The notes under the pieces are model-generated. The model was given only the letters and a program-made list of their open reading frames with translations, was not told the DNA's origin and searched no databases. From positions 10,543,501 through 10,607,500 of the forward strand of contig NC_135362.1 of assembly GCF_051622035.1 (NCBI RefSeq): 64,000 nucleotides of DNA. The letters run 5' to 3'. Positions 24,871 through 37,191 of this stretch are shown here, piece after piece. Source of the DNA: Arctopsyche grandis (taxonomy: Eukaryota > Arthropoda > Insecta > Trichoptera > Hydropsychidae). Position 1 is the first letter of the stretch; each line of letters opens with the position of its first letter. The position numbers were made by a program, and so were the translations under genes.

Positions 24871-27659
24871 TCTATAACTTATTTAAAAGTTTTTTATATT
24901 CGGCGAACTAGAGTAGCTCTTTGGTAATTTGTTTTTATACCAGAAGAGTAAATTCATATTTTTATTACCGATACTTCATTAGCCTACTCAAATTTCATAA
25001 TTTGAATTTAATGTGAGTTGAAAGTTTTCTAGGTAATCGATTTATTGTATATTTTTCTTAGTTTTGGGTCGAATTTTTCTGATCTTAAATCTCTACCGGA
25101 TGTAGCATTTTAGGCACATTAAATAGATTTTTTCTCCATATGCATTTTCTTTAAGATAGAAACTTTTGTTTATATGTACGTTCAGAAAATCTCCTGCAAA
25201 AGAGTCTAAGACTATTTCACTATATGTACATACATACACTATTTAGTGTAGGAATTTAGATAGAAAAAACCAAATTTAAGGACATTATGAATTTTCGATT
25301 CGAAAGTTATTGTTTTATTTATCAATCTTCGTTTTTAACTCTTCTTCTTCTTAGCTTAGCCTTTATTCCATTTACTTGGGATCAGCTCTTCAGCCAGGGT
25401 TATCTTTTTTGGGTCATCCCGGTTGGTATCTGTGAATCTTTTTTTTGTGCAAAATGTGCGTTTTTGGTGACGAGCCCCACCCAATCTTAAAAAGAGTGAA
25501 TTTTTATTTGCAGATTTCACATTCATACTCGGTAATTCCCAGTCAATTAATTACGGATTGATTTTTTAGCACAGGGATGAATATTTTGAGAATCTCTGCC
25601 TAGACTCAAGTTGAGCAAGTGACAGCTACGATTGGAGCGTCTCAAGATCTCGCGCAGTAGTACTATAATATTTACTATATATGTACATAATAGTAAAAGA
25701 AGTAGTAGTAAATATAGCCAACGGTCGATAACCGAAATCTTCTACGTCTCAAATCCTCTGTAAATTTCCATCATATTTCCTGCAAATGTCTGACGTAAAT
25801 ATAATACATACAATTTAGAGGTCAAGTTCGTCGAAAATATATTACATAATAAATGTGCGGGGACATGCATATTTATATTATTCTTAGACACACACTTAAT
25901 ATTTAAAATTTGCAAACGCTTTCGGCGCTATTTATATGTAATTGTTTTTGTGCATTAATTATTATAATTATTGCACAACCAGTTCGCACAAACTTCATTA
26001 TCAATTCGCTAGTAAAATTATGTAAAAAAATACGTTATCGATACAACCGCATGTAGAAAGACACTCGTGTATTTATTGTAGCAATAAATTAGACAACCTT
26101 GGCATTAACTATATGGTTGTAGGTTTTAAATTATATACTACTTACATATGTATATTACTATACTATATTTGTAATCTACGTCATATCGATCGACGTAACA
26201 TTTACTAAACTGTTGAATAATAAAAATATAATAATACTAATCGTTGATCCGTTACAGTCTATTAATTTCTAAAAGTACGGATTTTTTTAATTTCATTGTC
26301 CGATTTGTTTGAATCGACTTTTCGATTAACCCATTGAACAGAGCACGTGCACAGCATTAAAATTATCAAATTATTATGGCGTTAATGATGAAATGCATTC
26401 GAGTAGTAATTTGGCGATTAATTTGCTTGAAATTAAATTTAGTTTGATTCATTTTCAAAAGACGTTTTCGATGAATATTTTAGCAGTTTGTGTAATTCGA
26501 TGATTCGTTTGAATCGTTCGCGATTAATTTATCGCATAGTATTTTATCGTTTTAAAATGGAATGCAAAATTTTCAATTATCGATTATTTATACAATGATT
26601 TTGAACATAATGAAATTTAATAATAAAAATGCAACGTTTTCTGCGTTGAAATTTATGTGTTTTGAATTTGAATCAATTCGAATTCGACGTATATTAATTA
26701 ATTGTAGCTCTATTTCCGTCACATGCCATTTCCTTGCTTTTATAATATATAATAATTTTATCAGCGTTGATGATTTAGTGTTTTCCTGGATCATTAAACT
26801 GTTATCACCTTTGAAATTGAAGAAACTGTTTAGTAAAAATGCATGCCATTCTAAAAATCATAATTTGTACTGTAAACTTACCATACATACATATGTATTA
26901 TAAATTGACAAAAATGCAATCTTAATGACATATAAAGTGCATTCACATATGACCTTTGAACTATGGCACTGTCGAATGTATTTTTTGTATTTAATTTTAA
27001 ATTTAGCATACAGATATACTATACAAGGTTAAATGGGTACATTAGTATTAATAACAATCATATTAATAAAATAATATATTTTTTTAATGAATAGAAGAAC
27101 AAGAATTTATTTCGCATGTAGAATTTATAAAATTATTAAGATTGAAAAATATAGTTTTTTTTAACTGAATACATAGTTCATTGTATCATCAGTTGAAATT
27201 TCAAAATACTAGAAATCCCATACAAACAAAAAAGGGGTTTTATTGATATGAACTTTGTCTGATATAGAGTTTGATTGACATGTGCGTAAAACTTATTATC
27301 TGTATTTCGAATGGCATACATTTAGAAACAATTATACCATAAGATTCTATACAATTTAAGTAAATTTTTTGAATATGATATTTTTTTCCTACTTATATTT
27401 TACAATACCGATACAAGAATACAATTTATAATATTTTATTAAATATTTATATTAGAAAAATATAGTAAAATGCTATCAAAATTATCGATAATAATATTGA
27501 TTGACAGTTGTAAGTGCGATGTATTATAATTTATTGTAATAACTGGTTTCACTGTTGTACTATTACGTTATTCATGATGTCATTACGGTAAATACGTCCA
27601 TTGGGAAACAATATGTACATACATATATACATTTTTTTAAATTATCTATAACGTACATT
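24871..27659. other. AT-rich noncoding DNA
   Basis: No gene seen. A GC-richer patch at about 25340-25450 (TTTACTTGGGATCAGCTCTT) has the look of an old dispersed repeat, but there is no second copy in this window. Confidence 0.55.
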
Positions 27660-27963
27660 TGCCCTTTCAATAAACAAAAATTATGGTTTTAAATACATAT
27701 ACATATGTACTTTAAAATCTTTTCGTTGTTGATCCGTTCAGTTCTTATAGTTTTATAATACATAACTAAATATATATAATATATTTTATATTTTTTTTCT
27801 TCTCTTATTTTATTTTATTTTAATATTGTTTTTTTTAATGTATTTTAATTTTTCTCATTTTTTTATTGCATATATGTATAATTTGTAAAATATGTTTATT
27901 CAAACCCCTTGGGCCTATCGGCTTTGCCGCCTCCCCCAAGTATATTAAATAAATAAATAAATA
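27660..27963 (+). mobile_element. LINE 3' end with (TAAA)n tail
   Basis: T-rich untranslated-type sequence is followed by CCTTGGGCCTATCGGCTTTG, CCGCCTCCCCCAAG and a tail of ATAAATAAATAAATAA. A conserved GC-rich terminus followed by a short tandem tail is typical of CR1/Jockey-type LINE 3' ends. No coding portion is attached. Confidence 0.6.
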
Positions 27964-30595
27964 ACTGGAGAGTGTTTTATAACTAGGGATTGCGATTTAC
28001 TGTCAAATTTAATATACAGGTAAATAGTTAATAATTTTTCCCATTGTCAGTATACCGATTTTTTACGGTTAAAAAAAATAAATTTACGTGTATTAGATTA
28101 CTGTATGTAGCTACTTTTCTTATAAGATTGAACCGTAAATAATTAAATAAGAATAATGTCAGGTACATACATTCAATCTACTTGTAATAATTAATCATCA
28201 TAATTTAATCAACCGTCTGATCACATTTATTACGACTTGGTTGGTCTGTGTTGCATGCATCAGTGTACCCACTTCAGTGTACACGAGAACTTTAAAACTG
28301 ACAGAATTCTCCTTATAACATATTACAATTACTTATTAGTTATTATTACACTGCAATATATCGTAATCGTATGAGAGCGAACAGGGGAATCTGGAAAGCG
28401 GTACTGCCAGTCGTAAAAACTATTTTCAAATTAAAAACGATTTACTGGAAAATCGGTAAACCGGTAATGCAACCCTTATACGTATTTAATACGTGAGGGT
28501 TTCCGCAGTTTTTCATCGAAATGTATCAAATGGAAATTTGCCTTAGTATTATTACACGCTTGAATTTGTTGCAAAGTCATATTTCTGAAGTATAAGACAT
28601 GAAAAGAATATTTTTGACGATTTCGTTTTCTTTTGAATGTAGTATAACTGAATATATATCTGTAATATTGACCGATTGATTGTTTTAAATTTGGCAAAAA
28701 AAATAATGACAAGCAGTTGCTATCGTTATGTAAAGGTTACGCCAATGTGATCGAATTCAATTTGCATTCATGTTGCACGTCGATAGTGTGACCGATGTTC
28801 AATTTATTGCAGGTCAATGATCGAATTTATCAAAAAATAATTATCTGTTCAATTATCCAAATGTGTAATACATATGCATAGCTTTTGATTTTATTCTGAA
28901 ATTTTGACGAAATTTTGTCTTATGTAACAGCACACGTGAACATTTGAAATAAATATAAACAAAATATTCATATGTGCTTAATAACTCTTAATTTCATTCA
29001 TATCAGAATGAAATTAAGAGTTAAATATCTGTTTGTTTGATCAAAGCTTAAGTAGACCAACGAAAGCTCAAAAAATACAAATCTTTATAATTGTTCTTAA
29101 ATTGATAACACAGAATGTATATGTCTTATAATATGCTGTTGATTGAAATTCTATCTTGTATTGAAAAATTTAATGGAAATGCATATGGAGTTAGGGAAAA
29201 AAATGTTATTAATTTGTGCACGGACGCAAATAAAATACCAAGACAACGATTATTGTTTTTGGATTTCGGTTTTACTGACATCAGAAAGATATTCATGACG
29301 TCAAACTCGGATGCAGTGTTGCAATCGGGTAAGAATCGGGTCGTAGACCTCTCACAATCGTAGCTTTGAATATGTGTACAGTTTTAGATATGTACAATAG
29401 TATATGTATATGTACATATATACAAATATTATGCGGGATCATCAGATTTTTAATTTTTTTTTCATAACGACCGCGTCGATGACGTCTGATGAAATCGATT
29501 TGAACTCAAGGAAAAATAAAGTAAAAATATTTAAATACAGCTCGTTGGAAAACAGAGCTTTTATCAATATAGCTCATCATCGTATTATTTCAAAATAACG
29601 ATAATAACATTATAGCTGATAGATTTTATTGAAAATTAAACAATACGCTTATGTAATATGTTATACATAGGTACACGCGTAAACAATTTGTAAGCTGTTT
29701 TTAAACTTTTTCAAATTATTAATGTTAATTATAAGGGTTTTCAAATAATTCAATGTAGATTGTAGAGCGTTTGTTGCGCAATTTGTATCGCTTATCGATC
29801 GAGGTAATTATAATATAAGTGCAATCGATTGTGAATATGAAAACATTAAGATATCACTGTTTATTATACATATGTACATATGTGTAGATGCCAAATAATA
29901 AAAACGCATGTGTGCATAATTATGCACTTATATTTCCTCTTCGATTCTAGGAAACCGTACAAATAAAATATTGTAATATTATCATTGTATAATACGAATT
30001 TGAATAGTAAATTTTTCGCCGAATTTCCATACGACAGTGATAAATAATGTATCGCGGATTGAAGCAGTTTAGTTATTGTTAAAAATGATGATATGGAAAC
30101 AAAGCTTTCAATACATAAACTTGACCTTTAATTATTTCGTATTTAATTATACAATACATAATGTGTTCGATAAAATGTCATACGAACAAGAAGATATTTT
30201 AATTCCATCTATTTATTTCAATACATACGAATTGAAAATACGACGTTTTTTTGACATCGGCACTTTCTATTCGTATCCTTAATTGTAAAGATGATAATTC
30301 TTTAATTGACTCAGAAGTCGATACAACTCGCCTATTATTTTATTTTATGTATATATATATATATACATATCTACCATATGTATGTGCCATGACAGGTTGC
30401 CCCAAGGCGACATCTTAGTTCATTTTGTATGTACATACATAAGTACTTAAAATAACAATTAATATTACAAAATACAACAGATTCATCTATGGACAAACTG
30501 GTATAATTAACAATCAACAAATTCGATATAAAGAAAATTTGAGGAACACATTTTACGGAGCATGTACATAGGAAGCATATTTATAATTATCAACA
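27964..30595. other. AT-rich noncoding DNA
   Basis: No gene recognised. It contains a small perfect hairpin at 28982-29023. Frames at 28476-28712, 29115-29363 and 29404-29598 show no family features. Confidence 0.55.
28982..29023. repeat. Perfect 18-bp hairpin
   Basis: TAACTCTTAATTTCATTC is followed by the 6-base loop ATATCA and then the exact inverse complement. It lies in unannotated AT-rich sequence. The stem is too short for a conventional microRNA precursor. It may be a miniature palindrome left by a transposon. Confidence 0.6.
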
Positions 30596-30661
30596 AGTAG
30601 TGGTTTTACGAACAAGTATTTTTAATATAAACCGCTTAAACATGGCTTATCTAATAGTAAA
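30596..30661 (+). repeat. Family R copy 2, left half
   Basis: TATTTTTAATATAAACCGC, CTTAAACATGGCTTATCTAA and TAGTAAA match the start of the family R copies at 21391 and 61946, and stop exactly at the LTR boundary. The last five bases, GTAAA (30657-30661), are the left target duplication of the BEL/Pao element. Confidence 0.75.
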
Positions 30662-30892
30662 TGGAAAAGACTTCGATAATGGTTTGATGTAGTTTATTGA
30701 AATGTAAAATTTGCACGTGGTGGGCCAGCGGAGCGTACGGAACACAAGCTGTCCGTACGCCGTCTACTCGGTGACTCTGTCGACCGTCGCGTATTTCCGC
30801 TTGGGCCGACACTAATGCCAACTCGTCAATAATGCCAATCGACAATCAGTTAATAAGACTGTTTGCCACACGTCATTACAAAAGTCGGAACA
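30662..30892 (-). repeat. BEL/Pao 3' LTR
   Basis: 231 bp, near identical to 38325-38553. Minus-strand ends TGTTCCGACTTTTG and CTTTTCCA. The adjoining internal sequence (TCCTATGTGGGACTA on the minus strand) would be the polypurine-tract position but is only weakly purine-rich. Confidence 0.93.
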
Positions 30893-31929
30893 TAGTCCCA
30901 CATAGGAAAACTGTTGAACAATACAGTTATTCTACAGAGTTACAGCATTACTGACGAGTCGTTTACAATAAATCATAGCTCTTAAAATAATTAAATAGAG
31001 GGTGAATAATGAAACCTTTGCCTCATCCAGTGTGAGGATAAAATCAATTTATTGGTTCAGTAATATTTCAACTTATAGGTATACCTCTGGTGAATGTTGT
31101 TTCTATTTACATTAAAATTTTTGAAATCTCCTTTGAAGCTGTGAATAAGCATTACAAGATAAGTTTACTTTAAAGAAGAGAGAGTGGACTGTATATGGTT
31201 TAAAACTTAAGCATTCCTCATCTTGATGTTAACTTAGACAATACAATGTTGACACTGTTACAGTTGTCAAGACAGATCAGCTATTACCGATCAACTAAAC
31301 TTGATTAGTGAGTGTAATGCTCCTAAGTTAACTTGATTTCATCAACAAGTAGCACAAACATTGCTAAATTAAAAGTAAATTGGAAAGTCATTCATTCATT
31401 CCTACAAGCAGGAAATGAAGGCGAACTATGATTATAGATGTCTCTACGTTAAACATCGAAATGTTCAGTATTATAATATTTACTTATTCTATGATTCACA
31501 TAAATACTATAAACAGTAAGAGTTAACTTATGGTTTCATAACAAGAAACATAAGACCTGCGGATGACTCCCGGCAGGTTATAATTAAGTAGACATGAAAT
31601 AATTTAAGATGCTCCATTAAGTGTGGCTTGGAGACTAACATTAACAAATCATGAATCTAATTTTAACTGTCAAATTTGAACAGTTTATTTTAAACTCGGA
31701 TATAATCCTTCCGAGTGATGACATGAGACAAGTCTTATATTATAAAGACAAAATGATTAGATTAAATTCGGAGATATATACTGCCGAATGTTAAAATGAA
31801 AATAGCTTAAATTATACACACAACACAATTAAAGTGAATTACGGAGTACTACTATTAACATTGAATGATTTAAACTCATGATTACATCTAATAAGTAATA
31901 TGAGTTGGGGGTAGTGTCTTCGGGTTAAA
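30893..31929 (-). other. BEL/Pao 3' untranslated region
   Basis: About 1 kb between the gag-pol stop and the 3' LTR. It is AT-rich with no meaningful frame on either strand, so there is no env-like gene. Confidence 0.8.
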
Positions 31930-34900
31930 CTAAGCTACCGAAGTTGACGGAATTGAAGCTGCTGTTTCTCCTCCCTCTTGCTGATCTTCCTTCCTGTCAA
32001 GTGGTCCTTGTGGTAGAATCGGCAATGGCGCCACTAGATGACTGGACCGACGAAACTCTCCGCTGGCAGTAAAGACGTCGACGACTCGAACTCTGCCATC
32101 TGGTCCGGGATACAATTTAGTGACTCGACCCAAGACCCATCGGGTTGGCAGCATGTGTTCCTCCTTTAACAGAACCATTTGACCCACACTCAGATTGTTG
32201 CTCGAGTCCTTCTTCCATTTGTGTCGTAACTGCAAAGAATGTAAATATTCCGCCGACCAACGTTTCCAAAATGCTGCTGTGGTCAATTGTATCTGAAGCA
32301 GATTGGCATGGACATTAGTGTTATATTTAACCTCCATTGGAAGAGCGAGTAAGGATCTGCCAATTAAGAAATGTCCAGGTGTGAGGGGTAAAAGGTCTAG
32401 TGGATCCGAAGACAAGGGACTAAGAGGACGGGAATTCATGCAAGCTTCTATTTGAGTCAATACCGTACAAAATGATTCGAAATTTAAGGTGGTGGCCTTT
32501 AACACCTTGTTTAAATGAATCTTCATGGATTTAACCGCTGCTTCCCACAGCCCTCCCATGTGAGGCGCCCTTGGCGGGTTAAACTTCCAACGAATCCCTT
32601 CGGAGGCTACATACCGTAGTAGCTTCTCCTCATGAGGACGTTCGTAAATTAATTTTACTAAATTAACGAGTTCACGACTTGCACCGACAAAATTAGTAGC
32701 ATTGTCGGAATATATCGTATTGGGCCTGCCACGTCTGGCTACGAATCTTCTTAAACAATTTAAGAAATTTGAACTCGTTAAGTCTCCGACAAGTTCCAAG
32801 TGAACTGCCTTACTGGAAAAACACACAAAGACACAAACGTAACCCTTAATTATCTTAGAATTCTTATTGCAACCACTCTTCACAGGAAAAGGTCCTGCGA
32901 AATCTATCCCCACATGACTGAAAGGAAAATTCGCAGTGGTACGTTCAAGCGGGAGTAATCCCATTAATCTATTGTGTGACAGTGGTTTATTTCTGAAACA
33001 AATGACACATGAACGCACCACTCCTTTGACAGTATTATGTCCGGCCAATGGCCAATAGGTCTGCCGCAATAACGACAGTAAGGCTTGAGTACCCAAGTGA
33101 ATATATTTCAAGTGCGCATCTCGGACAATCATGTGTGTAAGTTTATGCTTATTTGACAAGATAATGGGTGACGTTGATAGAGTTGTTCCCAGAGGAAGTC
33201 TACTTCCAACACAAATTAAATTCTCGTGGAATAGAGGGGACAATTTAGCTAATTTACTGCTACTGGGAATTGGATGTCCCTTGCTCAGCAAACGATATTC
33301 CAATGGAAATGATTCCATTTGCGATAACCTTATCAAATTATTTAAAGCATCTTTTAATTCTAAAGCGGACGGTTCGTTATTTTCTTTAACGTTTAATTGT
33401 TTATTCCTTAGTGGCCGACGAACATATGATAAAACTCGAAGGAGTCTTGGAAGATGAGAATGTTTATCTATCCAATTATTTTCCCTCACAAGGGTAGCGT
33501 TAGTGACTACCCTTCTCTCTGGAAGATCTATTGTGATCTCAGGAGGTCTTCGAGGCCATCGTGATTCGTCTAATTTCAACCAACTAGGGCCGTCCCACCA
33601 TAACGAATTATGATTTAATTCTGATGGTTGAGTCCCTCGAGAAATTAAATCTGCTGGATTGTCTGTAGAGGAGACATGGTACCACTCAATGGGTTGAGAT
33701 ATTGATTGGATTTCGGCCACTCGATTGGCAACGAAGGTGGTCCATTTACATGACTCTCCTCTAATCCAATGCAATGCGACGGTTGAATCCGTCCAATAAT
33801 ATTTTTCATTAATATGAATTGTTAATTGGTCTATTGTTGACTTCATTAACTTTGATAATAACATAGCGGAGCACAGCTCTAAACGCGGAATAGTTACAAA
33901 ACTGAGCGGAGCGACTCTCGAACGAGAACACACAAGATGACATTTGGAATTTCCCAATTGATCAGTACATTTTACATAAATACAAGCACCATAAGCTTTC
34001 TCGGATGCGTCACAAAATCCGTGTGCCTGTATATTAATGACATTATTTAGTATTATCAATCTAGGAATTTTATAAAGTTTCATGACTGTATTGGATAATT
34101 GACAATCTTTCCATTTTTTGAAGATTGTCTGAGGAATGAATTCATCCCAACCAATGGTTTGTTGCCAGACAGATTGCATTAATATCTTATAATTAATTAA
34201 CAATGGAGATAATAGTCCTAATGGGTCGAAGATCTGACTAATTACTGATAAAAAGTTTCTTTTTGTTATATTTTCAGTCTCGACTTCGGTTTGAACCTTA
34301 AATACAAAAACGTCTTCCCGCGGTTTCCAAAATAAACCTAAAGTTTTGTGTGATTCGTTAGAGAAGTTAAAATCTGAACAATCGTCAGCTTTAACATCCG
34401 TGATTATATCGGAGTTGTTCGATGTCCATTTGCTTAAGGGCATACCGGCTGATAATAATATGGTTTCCAGTTGAACCTTTAATAATTTACCAGCTTCAAT
34501 AGTATTAGTTCCCGTGAGCAAATCATCAACATAAAAATCACGTTCGATCACTTTACTAGCGATGGGATATTTGTTTCTATTCTCCTCTGCTAACTGATTT
34601 AGACATCTAGTAGCTAAAAATGGGGCTGAAGCAGTTCCGAATGTTACTGTATTAAGCTTGTAATGCTTGAATTTACTCTGGGGATCTGTTCGCCAAATGA
34701 TTCGTTGTACATTTTTATTTTTCTCTGCTATTTGAATCTGTCGGTACATCTGCTTAATATCCGCAGTAATCACGTATTTATGGAGTCGAAAGTTGAGTAG
34801 TAAACTTAACAAATCTGATTGGACATTAGGTCCCACCATCAAAATATTATTTAGTGAGATATTAGACGTTGTCTTTGCGGACGCATCAAAAACTACACGA

Positions 34901-37191
34901 TATTTAGTGGTAAGGCTAGACTCCTTAACCACGACGTGATGAGGTAAATAACAATGAACCTCATGTGCCTCCGGAGGTTCACACTCTGACATATGTCCTA
35001 AATTTATGTACTCTTCTAAAACTTTATTGTATTCCATTTTTAAATTATTATTGGCTAAAAAACGTCTTTCCAAAGTTTTGTGTCTTTTCTCCGCAATGTG
35101 CAATGAACTTCCTAATACTACCGGGGAATTTTTATATGGTAAAGCTACACAAAATCTACCGTTTTTATCTCGTGATGTGTGTGCTTGGAAATGTTCCTCA
35201 CATCTTTTCTCCTCAAGAGATTGATGTTTTACCATAGGAACCTGGTCGATCATCCAAAAGTTTTGAATGTGACTGTCTAATTGACTTAAGCCTATGTGGC
35301 TCTTCCCTGGAGCATTATTTACTTCGGGATATGGACCAACTATTGTCCATCCGAATTCGGTATCCTTTAAGATAGGCATACCTTTTCCTAACTGGATGGT
35401 TCCTGCTTTCATAGCATGAACGCAAATCTCGGCGCCGAGCAAGAAATCGATTGGCGTCGGTTTATTCCAAAGGGGATCTGATAACTTAATTCCCGCTGGT
35501 ATTGAAATTAACTGTTGATCCAGTTTCACAGTTGGAATTTCGCCAGTAATTTCTGGTAATACCAAACACAACACTTTGGTTGAGTAATTAGTGGTTGAAG
35601 ACCTTATGGTCACCTTGGTGATGTGACGAATGCTACTTTCTTGATTAGCGATACCTACAATTTTTTGAGAGATTTTCTCTAATTTGAAGTTATTCTTCTT
35701 AGCGAAAGATGTGGTAACATAGTTGACTTGTGAGCCGGAATCTAATAATGTGCGACTCTTAACGACCGTTCCATTGGACGTTATAATGTCTACTTGTACC
35801 GTCGGTAAAATTATCTCCCTTTGAGAGAAATGAGTAGAATGAGCATTAATTGACTTCCTTCCCGTATTATTGGAACTAAATGTATCGTCCTGATGCAACA
35901 AAGTGTGATGGTTTTGTTTGCACCTTAAGCAATTATAGTTAGACTTGCAATTTGTTATCTTATGCGATGAATTTAAACATTTAAAACACATGTTATTAGA
36001 TTTAACGAATTCATTTCTTTCCATACTGGATTTTGCTTTGAATTTATCACATTTGCCTATGAAATGATTATTTCGACAAAATGCACATGCGTTTACCTTA
36101 CTTGATGGGTTTTTATTCGCGACATGAGTTCTCCTGATTCGTTGACGGTTATGAGGGAATTCTTTCACCGTAATTACAGATGCAGTAGATTGTAATACGT
36201 TACATCTATTCTGCAGAAACGTTTCTAACTTCTCGTACGGTGGCATTTCTCTGTCAACCAGAGATGTTTCCCAGTCCTTTAATAAACTAAATGGTAATTT
36301 CCTTAGAACTAAACATGTTACCCATGGATCTAAAATTTCTCTCGCGTAACCCAATGATTCAATGTTTTTAATACACACCGTTACCTTATTTAATAGATCT
36401 CTCAATTCGATATGTGATTCCTTTGTGATTAATTTTAAGTCACAAAGTGAGTTGATCCTAGTTTTAAGATTAAGTCTTGGTAAATTGTATTGCTTGTCTA
36501 AAATACTCCACGTTATTTCATAATTGTCTGAGCTAATATCTAACCCTGATACAGCTGCTAAAGCGGGACCGAGTAATGATTGATGCAAATATAGTAATTT
36601 CGTGACATTCGAATATTCCGTTTTGTTTCCTATTATATTCTTAAAAGCTTGTTGAAATGATTGCCATTCAGATGGATCTCCCTGAAATGTGGGAATAGTC
36701 AACGTCGGTAACTTATCTCTAGCAAATTTAATTGTTGTTTGCTCTACTTTTAGTTGATTATTTTGAATGGATTGTCTATCTAATGTCGCTTTAAGATTTT
36801 GAATTGTCATTGAAATCATGTCGAACTCTTCGTCTATTTGATCCGCCTGCTCTATATCTGTGAGGTTATCTAAATACTCATAATGGAGTTTATGGAAATA
36901 GTCGTATGCTTTTTCAATAATTTGATACTGTCCTTCATTTATTTCGGAGGTTCTTTCTATTTTTCCCTTTAGTCTTTTTAACGCGCCCGAATACCTTAAT
37001 TCTATTGACGCCATTGTAACTTCTACTTTATTTTCTTTCGCTAATGTTTTTATCGATTGAGTCTGACTTCGAGTCTGATGTATTCTAGAGCTTGACCTGT
37101 CTCTAATAAGTTCTACGTCCCTAGTTGGATTTCGACCTTTATGCGACTTGGAAGTCGAAGCTTCTATTTCCTCGTTTTCAGCACTTGACAT
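31930..37191 (-). CDS. BEL/Pao Gag-Pol polyprotein
   Basis: 1753 codons, uninterrupted. Gag region (about 1-440) has a Lys/Arg-rich start and then a DUF1759-like core (LTIPTFQGDPSEWQSF, 164-179). Three zinc-knuckle-like clusters follow: C369/C372/H376/C381, C402/C405/H410/C415 and C421/C424/H428/H433. An aspartic protease follows with LLDSGSQVNYV (active D484-S-G). Reverse transcriptase shows TADIKQMYRQ (D810) and FYVDDLLTG (D889, D890). RNase H shows FCDAS (D1061), RLELCSA (E1105) and WTDST (D1135). Integrase shows a zinc module (H1360, H1365, C1395, C1398) and the catalytic triad D1430 (GIDFAGPF), D1496 (SDNATNF) and E1550 (LWEAAV). A DUF5641-type C-terminus (RWVLGRV...VRVVDV) ends it. Gag and Pol share one frame with no frameshift, usual for BEL/Pao. 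All catalytic residues looked for are present, so the protein appears functional. A single polyprotein cleaved by its protease is expected. Confidence 0.97.
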   Translation of the reverse strand: MSSAENEEIEASTSKSHKGRNPTRDVELIRDRSSSRIHQTRSQTQSIKTLAKENKVEVTMASIELRYSGALKRLKGKIERTSEINEGQYQIIEKAYDYFHKLHYEYLDNLTDIEQADQIDEEFDMISMTIQNLKATLDRQSIQNNQLKVEQTTIKFARDKLPTLTIPTFQGDPSEWQSFQQAFKNIIGNKTEYSNVTKLLYLHQSLLGPALAAVSGLDISSDNYEITWSILDKQYNLPRLNLKTRINSLCDLKLITKESHIELRDLLNKVTVCIKNIESLGYAREILDPWVTCLVLRKLPFSLLKDWETSLVDREMPPYEKLETFLQNRCNVLQSTASVITVKEFPHNRQRIRRTHVANKNPSSKVNACAFCRNNHFIGKCDKFKAKSSMERNEFVKSNNMCFKCLNSSHKITNCKSNYNCLRCKQNHHTLLHQDDTFSSNNTGRKSINAHSTHFSQREIILPTVQVDIITSNGTVVKSRTLLDSGSQVNYVTTSFAKKNNFKLEKISQKIVGIANQESSIRHITKVTIRSSTTNYSTKVLCLVLPEITGEIPTVKLDQQLISIPAGIKLSDPLWNKPTPIDFLLGAEICVHAMKAGTIQLGKGMPILKDTEFGWTIVGPYPEVNNAPGKSHIGLSQLDSHIQNFWMIDQVPMVKHQSLEEKRCEEHFQAHTSRDKNGRFCVALPYKNSPVVLGSSLHIAEKRHKTLERRFLANNNLKMEYNKVLEEYINLGHMSECEPPEAHEVHCYLPHHVVVKESSLTTKYRVVFDASAKTTSNISLNNILMVGPNVQSDLLSLLLNFRLHKYVITADIKQMYRQIQIAEKNKNVQRIIWRTDPQSKFKHYKLNTVTFGTASAPFLATRCLNQLAEENRNKYPIASKVIERDFYVDDLLTGTNTIEAGKLLKVQLETILLSAGMPLSKWTSNNSDIITDVKADDCSDFNFSNESHKTLGLFWKPREDVFVFKVQTEVETENITKRNFLSVISQIFDPLGLLSPLLINYKILMQSVWQQTIGWDEFIPQTIFKKWKDCQLSNTVMKLYKIPRLIILNNVINIQAHGFCDASEKAYGACIYVKCTDQLGNSKCHLVCSRSRVAPLSFVTIPRLELCSAMLLSKLMKSTIDQLTIHINEKYYWTDSTVALHWIRGESCKWTTFVANRVAEIQSISQPIEWYHVSSTDNPADLISRGTQPSELNHNSLWWDGPSWLKLDESRWPRRPPEITIDLPERRVVTNATLVRENNWIDKHSHLPRLLRVLSYVRRPLRNKQLNVKENNEPSALELKDALNNLIRLSQMESFPLEYRLLSKGHPIPSSSKLAKLSPLFHENLICVGSRLPLGTTLSTSPIILSNKHKLTHMIVRDAHLKYIHLGTQALLSLLRQTYWPLAGHNTVKGVVRSCVICFRNKPLSHNRLMGLLPLERTTANFPFSHVGIDFAGPFPVKSGCNKNSKIIKGYVCVFVCFSSKAVHLELVGDLTSSNFLNCLRRFVARRGRPNTIYSDNATNFVGASRELVNLVKLIYERPHEEKLLRYVASEGIRWKFNPPRAPHMGGLWEAAVKSMKIHLNKVLKATTLNFESFCTVLTQIEACMNSRPLSPLSSDPLDLLPLTPGHFLIGRSLLALPMEVKYNTNVHANLLQIQLTTAAFWKRWSAEYLHSLQLRHKWKKDSSNNLSVGQMVLLKEEHMLPTRWVLGRVTKLYPGPDGRVRVVDVFTASGEFRRSSHLVAPLPILPQGPLDRKEDQQEGGETAASIPSTSVA

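Noticed and set aside
33131-33457. 108-codon + strand frame inside the BEL/Pao region
   Set aside because: Antisense shadow of the integrase/RNase H coding sequence. The minus-strand frame has all the catalytic motifs.
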